This document shows, piece by piece, positions 19,466 to 30,001 of a stretch of DNA of 64,000 nucleotides. The translations under genes were made by a program, and so were the position numbers. Position 1 is the stretch's first letter. Each line of letters starts with the position of its first letter. The notes under the pieces are model-generated. The model had not been told where the DNA came from. It saw only the letters and a program-made list of their open reading frames with translations, and did no database searches. This DNA is from Prorocentrum cordatum (Eukaryota > Sar > Dinophyceae > Prorocentrales > Prorocentraceae), in NCBI GenBank assembly GCA_963575745.1, contig CAUYUJ010017793.1:357001-421000 (forward strand). The letters are read 5' to 3'.

Positions 19466-20858
19466 CGTGCTGCTCGGAAGGAAGCGTCGGCGTGGCCTGG
19501 CACTTTGCCCGCGGTTGCAATGGACTGATGGTCCGAGCTGCGCAGCGGCAGCGCCGCGCGCGCCCGGGCCCAGATGGCGGCCGAGGGGCGCGCGAACTCC
19601 AATTTGAGTGTTGGTAGATTGCGTCACGTTTGTGGCCGTCGCGCGGCTGGTGGTCGGCGGCCTGCAACGAGGGGTCAGACCGCCAGCGCGCGCGCCCCCA
19701 GTTGCCAATCATGGCGCCGCAGAATACTGGTACGTTTTGAAAAAAAATCATTGCCAGAAGTGTGGTCGGTGACGTTGGTGACCTGTCACGTTGGTGCCAC
19801 CGCGGCGATCTCTGCTGAATCGATCGAAGTAAGTGGTTGGCCCGTTGACTGACGAGGAGAAAAACGAATCGAAGGTGTCGACGCGCTAGCACCCATGAGC
19901 AACATCACACAACCGCGGTTTGACCACTTCAGGCATAACTTATACTCGACAGCAAGTGCCCGACATGTGACCAGATACATGCAGTCGCTCTCGTCGGTGT
20001 GGCTTGTCATGGCCCGATGGGCGTGCGCATGGCGGTAGATATCGGGTACTTTTCTGATTAGCATCTACGTCGTAACGCGCGTTGTGCAGTGCAATCTTGA
20101 AGGACGGCTAGTCGCAAGTACAAACATCTCCCAAGAACTTGGATCAAGTAACCCTACGTGGCATTATCCATAAAAATGGGCGCGAGAGGCCATAATTCGC
20201 AACATCCTCACGGAAAAGGGTAGCGAACGATCCCAAGTCACACCGAATCCCAAGCAATGAAGCTAGTCAGGGTCTACAGGCGAATGGCGCGTCCCTCCTG
20301 ACTCACCACCGGTACATTGGCAGGGGTCGGTCAGCCTTGTCTTCAATTCACACTGTCTGAGTCATGCCATGCTGCTGTTGGGCGAATCAACTCTGCGCGA
20401 CAAGACAGTCCTGCCCAGCGGCCATCAGAGCTTGGCCTGGTCGCCCGACGTTGGCTGCTCATTCAGCTGAGGCCGCCGAAGCTCAGCCCCATGCGCAAAG
20501 GCCGAACTTGGGCCAACACCCTCAGGTTTGCGTCGGGCGTTGGGCACTGTTGGCCGCGCGAAGCAGAGCGCGCATTGTGCCGTGGGGCTGTCACAATCGC
20601 ACATGCGCGCGGCAACTGGGCGAGCAGTCACTCGCCCGGGGTTCTGGCCGGGCGGTGAAAGACGGCCCGCAACGCAACGAGCGCTCAGGCAGCGCAGTGC
20701 TGGTAGGTGTGCAGTCGCCCCTGCGGCCTGGCGCGAGCGCGCGCGCTGGTGGCGCCCCCGCAGACAGACCCCCACCCGCCCCCGCTTCATGCCTGGGCGA
20801 ATGGCGGAGCCTTCGCGGGAACCAGCTGTCCCCGCCGCTGCGTCGTGGCCTGGGCGTC
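19466..20858. other. Unassigned low-repeat stretch
   Basis: About 1.4 kb of the least repetitive DNA in the window, with balanced composition from 19700 to 20300. Short open frames only; no domain, tRNA or splice-site pair I would defend. Confidence 0.45.
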
Positions 20859-20863
20859 TGTCT

Positions 20864-21042
20864 TGACTACCTACCAGACCACCCCAACCCAACCCGAAGA
20901 CCCGAATTTGACCCGAATTTCGGGTTGGGGGGGGGGTACGGATACCATGTGTTTTTTCAACGTTCCCCGACCCCCCCCCCACTGGAAATCGAGGATAAAT
21001 TTGGGCCTTCGGGTTGGGTTGGGGTGGTTTGGTGGGTGGTGA
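20864..21042. mobile_element. MITE-1 copy 3
   Basis: 179 bp, ends TGACTACCTACC and GGTGGGTGGTGA. TSD TGTCT is perfect (20859-20863, 21043-21047). Very similar to copy 1. Confidence 0.95.
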
Positions 21043-21047
21043 TGTCT

Positions 21048-21395
21048 GGGGCCGCCTTGGGGGGTGGCGCGGGAAGTGGAAAAAATGTGGATCTGGATTC
21101 GGGAAAGGACCGCCTGCTCACATCGGCGGGGCGACCCAGATCGAACGAGACCTAACGCGCAGATCTGGCAATCCACGATTGCGGCGAGCCGCCGCCGCGA
21201 TAATGGATGGGCCAGCAGTGGACGCTCTGCAGGCGGGGGGGATCAGGAAGGCATGGTGGCGGAGGGGGGCGAAGAGGATGGACTAGCTCGGCGCGCTCGG
21301 GCCATCTGTGAAATCATACACCCCCCGCGCATTCTTTCCCACCGCGCTGAAATATGTCGAGAGCGCGACGCTGGATCCTCCAAACCGTCACCCTG
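21048..21395. other. Unassigned spacer
   Basis: No feature recognised between MITE-1 copy 3 and the telomere-like tract. Confidence 0.4.
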
Positions 21396-21545
21396 ACCCC
21401 ATATCCGAATCCCTTCAACCGACCCCTACTCCCTACCCCAACACTAACCCCTGCCCTAACAGCTTAAACCTGACCCCTACAGCAACCCAACCCTCATCCT
21501 AACCCCTTACCCTAAGAACGAACAGCGCAAAACATTTCAAACCCT
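21396..21545. repeat. Degenerate telomere-like tract
   Basis: CCCTAACC-, ACCCCTA- and CCCTAAGA-like words; highly diverged. Left border of the subtelomere-like pair. Confidence 0.7.
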
Positions 21546-22120
21546 GAGATCCCTTACGGACACCCCTTACGCCGCCCCGCCGGCGCTCCCCATTGTGCAG
21601 GGGGGAAATACGGCCTTGTGCCCACAAGGCCGGAATCCCTGGCACAGAACACACTTGCCCGCGCATGCGGCTCGAGCCCCTTGCACCCGGAGCGGGGCCC
21701 GCCCTTTCTCAGCGGCCGCCTCCGCCACGCCACCAGCGGAGCCGGCCGCCCCAAATTCTGCCGGGCGCTTGCGAGCCATGGCGGCGTGAACCAGGGAGCA
21801 GCGATTTGCCCTGCGTGCGCGAGCAGCCCGCCCAGCGTCCAAGTAGATACGGGCGCAAGATGGGCGGGGGATGGAGTCTCTCATGGCCCCTCAGCAATGC
21901 GCGAAGCTGCGCAGCACATCGCCACTGCGTCGGTAACCTGCTGTGGGGAGCTACCCACTGGTCGCTTCGATCCCGCGCCGCAACGCAGCTGCATCGGGTT
22001 GAGGCGCTGCGGAAGCACTGTGCAGGACACATCGCGCTGACGTCCTCGACGCAATGACTTCTGTATGTAATGGGTCATGAGTGGACGGGGTACGTCCAGC
22101 GGGCAAGCAATAGGAGCTAG
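21546..22120. repeat. Subtelomere-like unit 1
   Basis: About 575 bp, tandem homolog of 22172-22757. Shared ordered blocks: CCCTTACGGACA, CATGCGGC, CCCTTGCACCCG, GGGGCCCGCC, GGAGTCTCTCATGG, AACCTGCTGTGGGGAGCTAC, TTCTGTATGT, GGGTCATG and TACGTCCAGCGGGCAA. Bordered on both sides by telomere-like words. Confidence 0.85.
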
Positions 22121-22171
22121 TGCCCCCGAACCCTAACCCTCGTAACCAACAGCCTATAATCATTAAAACCC
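22121..22171. repeat. Short telomere-like spacer
   Basis: CCCGAACCCTAACCCTCGTA then decayed sequence separates the two units. Confidence 0.65.
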
Positions 22172-22757
22172 TATGACCCCTTACGGACATCCCTTACGCC
22201 TCCCCTTCGGCACCCCCCCACTTCCACTGCGGCCAGAATCCATGCGGCGTTGTGCCCATGCGCTGTGCCCATGCGGCCAGAATCCAAAGCAACAACTACG
22301 ATTTCCCACGCATGCGGCCAGGATCCCTTGCACCCGACGCGGGGCCCGCCTTCGCTCGGCCGCCGCCTCCGCCGCGCCAGCAGCAGAGTCGACTGCCCCG
22401 GAAAGCGCTGGGCGCTGGCGAGGCGTGAAACAGGGAGCAACGCTTTGCCAGGGTTTCGCGAGCATTCCGCGCAGAGCCTAAGTGGAGTCGGACGCAAAAG
22501 AGTCGGGGGGTGGAGTCTCTCATGGCGCCCCAGCAACACGCGGAGCTGCGCAACACATCGCCAATGCGTCGGCAACCTGCTGTGGGGAGCTACCCACCGG
22601 CGGCTTCGATCCCATGCCGCATCGCCGCTGCATCGGTTTGAGACGCTGCGCAAGCACGCCGCATGACGCAACGAACTAACGTCCTCGGCGCGTGGAGTTC
22701 TGTATGTGATGGGTCATGGGTGGGCGGGATACGTCCAGCGGGCAAAGAATAGATGCT
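22172..22757. repeat. Subtelomere-like unit 2
   Basis: Second, about 586-bp copy of 21546-22120, offset about 620 bp. Same orientation and visibly diverged. GGCGCG and CGCCGC words make open frames on both strands, but frames are not conserved between copies, which argues against coding. Confidence 0.85.
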
Positions 22758-24019
22758 AATGGTCCTAAGCCTAATCCCTAGCCCTAAACACAAAGCATTA
22801 ACCCTGCCTGACGTTACCCCTATCCCCCACCTGAACCCCTCAACCTAGACCCAAACTTAACCCTGAACCCGAACCAAACCGCGAACCCTACCCCCTAACC
22901 CTGAACCGCGGAAGCGAATCTGGAACCCTAAACCCACACCCAAAACCCTTAACCTGGAGCCTGACCCCTATGCCTAACACCTACAGCACCCTTAACCCTA
23001 GCCCCTAATCCTCACCACTACGACCCCCGAACCCTAACCACTAGCCCACCCTAACCCTGACCCCGACCCTAACCAATAACCCTAGACCCAAACCCCTAAC
23101 CCTAACAACTACGAGCACAACACCCTAAACCTTCACCCGGACCATAACCCCTAAACCTAGCCCGAACCCCTAACCCTAACCACAATTCCTAACCCTGACC
23201 ATGACCCTGACCCAACATCTAACCCATAACCCCTTCCCCGACTCCCAACTCCAACCCTAACCCCCACCCTAACCCTTAACCTTAACAACTACCCAAACCC
23301 TCACCTCCAACCCTAATGCACTTACCTTACCCTACACCCAACACCGAAGCCCTAACCCTAAACCCTAAACCCTGAAACCATAACCCTAACCCTACTCCCT
23401 ACTCGAACCCCTAACCCCGAACCCTAACCCCATAACCCTAATCCTAACCCTCAACCCATAACCCTAGACCCAACCCGACACTCTAACATCTGACCCTAAT
23501 CCGAATCCTAATCCCTAGCCCTAAGCCAAAGATCCAAACCCTACCCCCCATACCCCACCTGAACCCCTTTAACCCTATACCTTAACCCTAACCTTAAGCC
23601 CTATCCGAACCCCCAACCTTACCCCTAATCCTGCACCCTAATCCCTAACCCTAACCTGAAATCCTAAACCCTAACCCCTAACCCGAGGCCCTGACCCGAA
23701 ACCCTTAAACCCGAACCCTTAACCCGAACCCTAACCTTAACCAAAATCCCTAAACCCTACCCTAAACCGAAGCACTAACCCGAACCACTACGAGCCCGGA
23801 ACCCTACACCTACACCTACACCCTAACCCTAACCCATACTCGCTAACCACCAGCCAAATCCAATAACCCCTAACCCTAAACACTACGAACCCTGAACCCT
23901 GAACCCTGACCCTAACCCCTGTCATGACCCCTCACCCTAACCACACCCTAACCCCTAACCACTACTCCAAAACCCTAGCCTTAACCCTGACCTGAAACTC
24001 TAAACCGAGCCCTCACCCC
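22758..24019. repeat. 1.26-kb degenerate CCCTAA array
   Basis: Dominated by CCCTAACC, CCCTAAAC, CCCGAACC, CCCTGACC and similar variants, i.e. decayed TTAGGG-type telomeric repeat with the C-rich strand on plus. Perfect runs rarely exceed three units. Interstitial, since at least 40 kb of other sequence follows. Confidence 0.92.
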
Positions 24020-24229
24020 ACCGTCTTGCGCAGAAAGGAGAAGCGGGACAGGCCTCATCCCCAGCCCCCTGTCCGGCGCAAAGGGCGCGGGGGGTCCGAA
24101 ATCGCCCCCTCCCGCTGCCAGCGTGAAGATGGGGCGCTTTTGGACCCCCCCCCCCTCTCCCCTTTTAAGGGGGAGGGGTCCGAAATCCTCTCTCCACTTT
24201 TAAATGGGGAGGCGGGGGGGGGTCCGAAA
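24020..24229. repeat. GGGGTCCGAAATC repeats before CR
   Basis: GGGGTCCGAAATC appears three times (near 24090, 24175 and 24220) amid C- and G-runs; CTTTTAA(G/A)GGGG words pair with C-runs as short hairpins. Confidence 0.7.
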
Positions 24230-24955
24230 TCCCACCAGCCCTCTGGGCGTAGGTGGTCTAGAACAGATCCTCTTCCACCCCTCCCTCTTCCCCCTTGGGT
24301 AGGGGTTTACCCCTCCCCCTACCCCCTCCCCTGGACCTCGACGGAGGGTTTCGCGAGCGGTCGGACGGCTCGTTTGGCCCCAAGATGGCTCCAAGAGCGC
24401 CTCAGCAAGCCCAAGATAACCTCCAAGATGGCTCAAGATAGCGCCAGATCGCTTAAGATGGCTCCCAAGGTGTTCCAAGAGGCCCAAAGACGGCCCCAAG
24501 ACGGCTCCAAGTGGCCAAAGAGCTCCCCAAGAAGGCCCCGAAGAGGCCAAAATCGTCCCAAAACCTTAAGGAAATCAATGTTTGTTGCGTTCTCCCCGTT
24601 TCGCTTCCGATGGCCATCCAAGGCCTCAAGATGGCTCCAAGACGGCCCAAGAGGGCCCCACAAGAGGCCCAAGAGAGCCCCAAGACGGCCCCAAGAGCGC
24701 CCAAGAGCGCTCCAAGAGCGCCCCAAGAGCGCCCCAAGAGACGATGTTTGGAGCTCCTGAGGGGGGAAGCTAATAAGGGAACCCCCCTTCGTTGATCGAT
24801 CTCCTCCAAGATGGCCCCAAGAGCGCCCCTACAGCCCCCAAGACCGCCCCAAGAGCGCCCCAAGAGGCGCCCAGACGGCCCCAAGAGGCGCCCAAGAGGC
24901 CTCCAAGAGGCTCCCAAGAGGCCCCCCAGAAGCCTCAAGAGGATCTCCGAAATGC
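24230..24955 (+). repeat. CR copy 2, most complete
   Basis: Leader CCACCAGCCCTCTGGGCG...GGGGTTTACCCCTCCCCCTA (24230-24345), array of CCAAGATGGCTCCAAGAG-like words, T-rich spacer near 24548-24620 (TGTTTGTTGCGTTCTCCCCG), then more array to 24955. Translations are repetitive K/R/P/S peptides on plus and LGASWGPLG-like on minus; no conserved start or stop supports a gene. Confidence 0.85.
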
Positions 24956-24999
24956 ATTTAAGACGCTTCTGGCTCTTCGGTTCGCCGTCCTCTTCAATT

Positions 25000-25165
25000 T
25001 CTCATCCCTCTCTTCCTCCTCTTGCTTCTCCTCCTTCTCCTCCTTCTCCTCCCTCTGCTCATTCTCCTCCTTCTCGTCCTCCTCGTCCTCCCCCTACTCC
25101 ACATCCTCCTCTTCATTCTCCTCCTCCTCCTCCTCCTCCTCCTCTTCCTCCTCCTCCCCCTCCGA
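25000..25165. repeat. TCC/TTC pyrimidine tract
   Basis: CTCCTTCTCC and CTCCTCCTCC words over 165 bp. Confidence 0.92.
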
Positions 25166-26284
25166 CGAGGATTCCTTCTCCATCCTCCCCCTCTTGGGGT
25201 ACGTGACAGCTTCCCCCGCCCTTTGTTATTCTGCATGCTCCCCGACTTCCCTGATCACCTCAACTCCCCTGGGCATCGTTTCTGGATGGGCTGGTGGGGA
25301 TACGCGAAGCGTCAAAAATTCTCCGCCGCCCTTTGAAGGGGCGGGGGGGGTCCTGAGAGCACCCCCCCTTTTCAATTACGGAAGGATCCACTGGCGCTGT
25401 TTCAAATATTTTCTATACGCCGACTGGGGTGTCCAAGAGGACAGTGGTTCCAACAGTGGCTCCATCCAGTGATGCGCTGGAGGAGGAAGAGGAGGATGAG
25501 GAATGCGGCGGAGGAGAGGGGGGAGCGGCAGAAGGAATGGCGGCAGGAGCGGGAGGAAGAACAAGAACAACCGGGGAAGGCGGAGGAACGGGACGGAAAC
25601 GACGAGGACGGACGCTGACCCGGAAGCGTGGCCCCCCGCAAGGGGGAGAGCGCCGTTGTGAAAACGACGGGGTCTTGACACGTGACCAACGCTGAAGCAG
25701 GAGCACGACGTGTCAAGGACCGCGAGCGTTCCGACACACACGTTCGATACAGCAGCAAGAGATGCAGCACAACCCGCATACAGTGCGGGCGCGGCCGAAA
25801 TAACCACCGCAAGAAACCCAACACTGAGAACCCGCGCGCGAGGTGCACCGGAGGGGAAACCCAGAGCACCCTGAACGCAGCAGCTCCTTCAACGGCCGCG
25901 GGAAGTCGCCGCGCAGCGCGAGGAGCAAAGGAACCCAGGATCCCCTGACGAAAGGCATATGGCTTCTTGATACGCGCCCCCACTGCGCAGAACAGCATGC
26001 ACGAGCGGGAAAAGAGCGAGGAGAAAGGACTGGGACAAGAGGCGGGGGGGAGACGAGAGCTGTCCGACCTCAGCGGCCTCATCACAGAGCCTCACACGGG
26101 CGACGGTCCCCCGCACGCCTGGGACAGCAAGACAAGGCGCCCGAGCTCCCGCCACAAGGGAGGGGCGAAACACGCCAAGAAGCAGCGAACGCCCGACAAC
26201 ACCTGCTGCCGATGGTATCCCTGGCGCGGGGCTCGACCCAGAGGGTGCTTTCCCACTGACGTGTGCGAGCGCTGTCTTATTCAG
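25166..26284. other. Unassigned stretch
   Basis: About 1.1 kb, GC-rich with open frames on both strands and no recognised repeat or domain. Confidence 0.4.
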
Positions 26285-26487
26285 CGTTTCGACACTGGGC
26301 GGAGGGAGGGGGGGGGGCTCTGGCTCCAGACCTCTGCTTAGTGCGACTGTTTGCCACCGCGCGTCCTATGGGGGAGGCTCCACCTGCTCGAAACAGGCGC
26401 CAAAAACAGCCAAGATCTACTCCATGGGAGAGGAAGGGGGGGTGCGAGGGCCCGCGCCAATCGGCAAAATCATGTACGAAAAACGAT
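26285..26487. repeat. DR-B copy 1
   Basis: About 200-bp repeat shared with 56062-56290: GGCGGAGGGAGG, CTGG(C/T)TCCAGACCTCT, GGGGGAGGCTCCACC, TCTACTCCATGGG, GGTGCGAGGGCCCGCGCC, AAACGATCAC. Termini undefined. Confidence 0.8.
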
Positions 26488-26544
26488 CACTGTTGCGTTC
26501 GTGTGCCATCGCTTTGTCGTCGTTCCGCCTCGGCCGCAGAGCGA

Positions 26545-26622
26545 CATCGCGATCCGAGAAAGCCGCGCGGACCTCCCAGTTGTTGTGTTTGTGTCGTTGT
26601 TCGTTCCCGCGAGTGAGGGTTA
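26545..26622. mobile_element. MITE-2 right-end fragment
   Basis: GATCCGAGAAAGCCGCGCGG, ACCTCCCAGTTGTTGTGTTT and GTTGTTCGTTCCC match the right arm of MITE-2. The left arm is absent. Confidence 0.6.
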
Positions 26623-26784
26623 AGGGGGGGGAGAGAGGGCGGGTGAGGAGGCAGGCGGGAGGAGCCAGGAACGGGGGAGAAGGTAGGCACGCCAGGGGTG
26701 CGGCATGCGGGGTGCGGGGAGCGCGGCGGGGGGGACCGCCGCGCCCGTGCCGTGGGGAGGCGTCGGGCTCGCCGGCCTCCTGGA

Positions 26785-27345
26785 CAAATAAAAATTCTTG
26801 CCAGCGCTTACGAAAACGTCCGGTCAGTCGTGCACCCTGGAGGCTCAAGTCTGCCTCCTCCTCCTCCTCCTCATCCTCCGCTTCCTCCCCCCACTCCTGG
26901 CCCTTTCGATCAGGGTCGGCGGCGCTCAAGTCTGCCTCCTCCTCCTCCTCCTCCTCCTCCTCCTCCTCCTCCGCTTCCTCCCCCCACTCCTAGCCCTTTC
27001 GATCTGGGTCGGCGGCACCGGCCGATAAATCTTGCCAACGCTTACGGGGGCGTCCGGTCCGTCGTGCACCTCGGAAATCTTCGACCAGCGCCCGTCTCCA
27101 CGAAGGATCGGCGTTGGCCTTCTATCTGTCTTTCCAGCCCCGCTGCTGCTCTGCCCATCCAGGGGTGCCAAACTTCAGGACTCGGTATTCGGCTTTACGT
27201 GTTGCTGGTTGGATCAAACCCACCCGAGGTTCGATGTCCACGCTGCCGTCTGCGAGCTCGCTGTACATCCGCGGCGTCTTCTCAATTGTTCGCGTCATGT
27301 TAAGCTCTTCCACTCTCAACTGCTGTTGTTCCAGCTGTCATGGAC
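26785..27345 (-). pseudogene. Decayed coding fragment with GRPRKRW motif
   Basis: On minus an open frame from about 27343 reads protein-like sequence (ELADGSVDIEPRVG, YRVLKFGTPGW). A TAG follows at 27122-27124, and in the same frame come WRRALVEDFRG and TGRPRKRWQDL, then a second TAG at 26990-26992. An 81-bp in-frame tandem copy follows, ending in TGRFRKRWQEF, where the second stop position reads CAG. GRPRKRW-like tails are common near the C-terminus of non-LTR retrotransposon proteins, so a retroelement origin is likely but unproven. A GGA microsatellite (E/R-rich) has expanded inside the frame. An AG lies just before the open part, so an exon is an alternative. Confidence 0.5.
26865..26975. 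repeat. 81-bp tandem copy with TCC microsatellite
   Basis: GCTCAAGTCTGCCTCC starts at 26843 and 26924 (81 bp apart), each followed by (TCC)n and CCCACTCCT. The (TCC)n block is longer in the second copy. Confidence 0.88.
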
Positions 27346-27393
27346 CGGCAACGACTGCCATGAAGAACGTCTGGCGCCACGGCAGCATGCAAT

Positions 27394-27566
27394 TCGGCGG
27401 TGGACAAGCCTCCCTTGTTAGTAAATCTCCCCTTAGTGAAAACGGCCTAGGACCGAAACCGACAGACCTAGACCCGTAAAAATGACGGCCGCGACGCCCT
27501 CTCGCGAACCGAAAACGGCCAATTCCTTAATCGACGTGTCAGGGTAGGAGGTCGATCCACCTCCGA
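27394..27566. mobile_element. MITE-6 copy 3
   Basis: 173 bp. Left TCGGCGGTGGACAAGCCTCC; right GATCCACCTCCGA. Flanks GCAAT and GAAAT match 4/5. Confidence 0.88.
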
Positions 27567-27571
27567 GAAAT

Positions 27572-27971
27572 AAGCGCAACCTATGCTTACAGGGATAATG
27601 GTTGGTTGTGAGATAGGCGAGGGCAGGGCGGAAGGAAAGAGAGCAGGGAGCAGGGAGGAGGAACGAGGGATGGCGAAAACGGGGGAGGAAGAGGGATGAC
27701 CACTGATTTTTACGGTTCGGGCGCGTGCTCCCTGCAGCCTGCGCAAAAACGATCACGTACCTATGCGTGGGGAGGAGGGATGACGGAAGTGGAGTCGAGC
27801 AAGGATGAGCGGCCTTCTGCGCCAGGTTGGGCTCGTCGAAGAGGAGGCTCACGTCGGTCAGCACGCTGTTCCTCACGTGGCTGCCCCCAAAGACCGCCCT
27901 CGATCTCGGGCAGACAGAACCGTAATCAGCCCGGACCTGCGGCCACTCGAAACGGTCGCACCAGAAGGGAC
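27572..27971. other. Unassigned spacer
   Basis: Purine-rich at 27605-27695, otherwise unremarkable. No gene recognised. Confidence 0.4.
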
Positions 27972-27989
27972 TCACCATTGTCCGCTTTC

Positions 27990-28213
27990 TTGAGCAGGGA
28001 CCGACAGTCCCAGCGTATAGTCCTACCACGACATGTTCTTAGAACCCCAACATGTTCGAACAAAATCAGTGTTCTTAGAACATCAACCCGATGCGTTAAA
28101 ACAAGACGGTCTCGGCCAGAACTGTCCTCAGAACACTTCGTGCAGGCAGCAATAGGTCATAGAACATTCTCTGGTTGGCCTATAGACGAGCCAGGGCGCT
28201 TCGCCACTGCTTG
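27990..28213. mobile_element. MITE-14 copy 2 with 18-bp flanking repeat
   Basis: 224 bp, ends TTGAGCAGGG and CCACTGCTTG. Interior GTTCTTAGAACCCC and GTTCTTAGAACATC are self-complementary words. TCACCATTGTCCGC(T/C)TTC flanks it at 27972-27989 and 28218-28235 (17/18), longer than a normal MITE TSD. Confidence 0.78.
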
Positions 28214-28235
28214 CTATTCACCATTGTCCGCCTTC

Positions 28236-28835
28236 GGCTACTCCAGCAGGAGTGCCGAGGCAGGACTGCCCCTTGGCGCGCGGCTTGAGGGGGGCCAGGC
28301 GGGGGGGGCCAGCCACCCACGCACGCAAGCCGCTGCCGTCGCATCCCGCAGCTGCGCCTCCCATTCCTTCCCCCCTCTCCTTCTCCCCCTCCCTCCCATC
28401 GTTCTGATTCTCCTCATCATACTCCTCTTTTGTACTCCTCTGATTCTGATTCTGATTCTCCTCTGATTGCCTCCCCTCCTCCCCGTACTCATCTGTTTGT
28501 CACTCCTCATCGCACTCCCTCTCGTACGAGGCTCTGTCCCATCGTGCATCGGGTGTCCACGGGCACACCATGTGGGTGCACTGAACTTGCAAATGACAAG
28601 ACGATGGGTCCCTCCACTCTCGTAGTCCGGGGCGGTCTCAACACCCCAACTCTGAGGCGCGAAGCGCCCCAAGGGCGGCGCCAGGGTGTTCGGACAGCCC
28701 TGGACTACTCAGGGGGACTGGGAAGGCCAGCCGGGACCACTCAAAGAGACGGACAGTTAAGGCTGGCTGACGTTCCCCGAAGGCTGGCCACAAGCGCCCC
28801 TCTTCCTGGGGAAACCAGAAGATGCTGACACTGAT
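28236..28835. other. Unassigned, pyrimidine-rich middle
   Basis: 28370-28480 is C/T-rich with a short GATTCT triplication. A GCGCGAAGCGCC hairpin lies near 28657. No gene supported. Confidence 0.4.
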
Positions 28836-28936
28836 ACCACTACTCCCTGGACCTCTCCTAGGGTGCGTTCTGACCAGGATTTCGAAACGAGTCTAGCCGT
28901 AACGACGAGGGCCTCCCAGGAACCCCAATGAAGGTG
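28836..28936. repeat. DR-C copy 2
   Basis: GATACCACTACTCCCTGGAC, GGGTGCGTTCTGACCAGGAT, CGACGAGGGCCTCCCAGGA. Homolog of 4828-4945 and 47695-47805. Confidence 0.78.
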
Positions 28937-29026
28937 GAAGCAATGACTTGGAAGCGGCATCAGTGCCTTCTGTTCCCCCCACTAATTCCCCGAAGAAAGG
29001 CTGGCCACAACCGCCCTTCGCGTCCA

Positions 29027-29228
29027 TAGAAGGAAAAACAAACATGCACAAACACAAACTTTCGACGGCCCGCGCGGATTTCTTGGATCCGCGCCGGACC
29101 CCCCTTCCCGGCGCGCGGAGCGCACCAAGGGCGGTGCCGAAGGCGACGGCAGGGCGGCCCAGCGCTGATCCAAGAAATCCGTGCGGACCGTCGAAAGTTC
29201 ACACATATGCTATGTTTTTCTCCTTTGG
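29027..29228. mobile_element. MITE-2 copy 4
   Basis: 202 bp. Left TAGAAGGAAAAACAAACATG; right TATGTTTTTCTCCTTTGG. Arms AACTTTCGACGGCCCGCGCG and GTGCGGACCGTCGAAAGTT. TSD GTCCA is perfect (29022-29026, 29229-29233). Confidence 0.9.
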
Positions 29229-29393
29229 GTCCAGAAGTTGTCGCGGAAGTCGCAGTCGCAAAACGACCAGTCCGGAGGCAGGCAGCCCTGCAACGTCCCC
29301 GCGGCGAGGAGCGCCAGGGCCGCAAGGAACCACCGCGCTGCCGGCCCGGCCACGCGCCTCTGGGAAGCAGACGGGGAACACAGAAACCCAGAC

Positions 29394-29640
29394 CTCCTCC
29401 TCCTCCTCCTCCCCCTCCTCCTACTCCTCCTCCTCCCCCTCCTCCTCCTCCTCCCTCCTCCTGCTCCTCCTGCTGCTCCCTCCTGCTCGTACTCCTCCCT
29501 CCTGCCTGCTACTCCCTCCTCCTGCTCCCCTCCTCCTGTGCACCTCCTCCTCCTCCCCTCCTCCTGCCCCCCCTCCTTGTCCCCCCTGCGCCATTCCTCC
29601 TCCCTCCTCCTCCCCTCCCTCTTTGCTGCTCCTCCCCCTC
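29394..29640. repeat. TCC/TGC pyrimidine-rich compound tract
   Basis: (TCC)n blocks alternating with CTGCTCC words over about 250 bp. Confidence 0.92.
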
Positions 29641-29787
29641 CCTGGAGGCCCAGGGCCGAGAGCAGCAGCAGCAGCCAGCGGCCCAGGGGCTCCCGCGGGC
29701 CTCGCCCAGGGAGCGGCGGCCCGCCGCGTCATCGGCGGCAAGCGGCGGGCGGCGCCAGAGGCGGCTGGGTCGCCTGCGGAGGCGGCC

Positions 29788-29798
29788 TCCTCCTCGTC

Positions 29799-29844
<46 letters not shown>

Positions 29845-29967
29845 TCGTCAGCGGCGGCGGCGGCGGCGTCGTGCTCGCCGTCGTGTGCGTCCTCGTCAGC
29901 GGTCGTCGCGGCGACGCCGTCGTCGCCTTCTGTCGTCGGCCTCGTCGTCGTCGTCGTCGGCCTCGGC

Positions 29968-29998
<31 letters not shown>

Positions 29999-30000
29999 GG
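29788..30000. repeat. GTC microsatellite blocks
   Basis: (GTC)n at 29795-29850 and 29940-29998 with degenerate triplets between. Reads as poly-V, poly-S or poly-R on plus, poly-D or poly-T on minus. Confidence 0.93.
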
Positions 30001-30001
30001 C

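Noticed and set aside
25402-26085. 227-codon minus-strand frame with a hydrophobic N-terminal part
   Set aside because: GC-rich DNA is open on both strands here; residues are biased to S/P/F/R with no recognised domain or homology.
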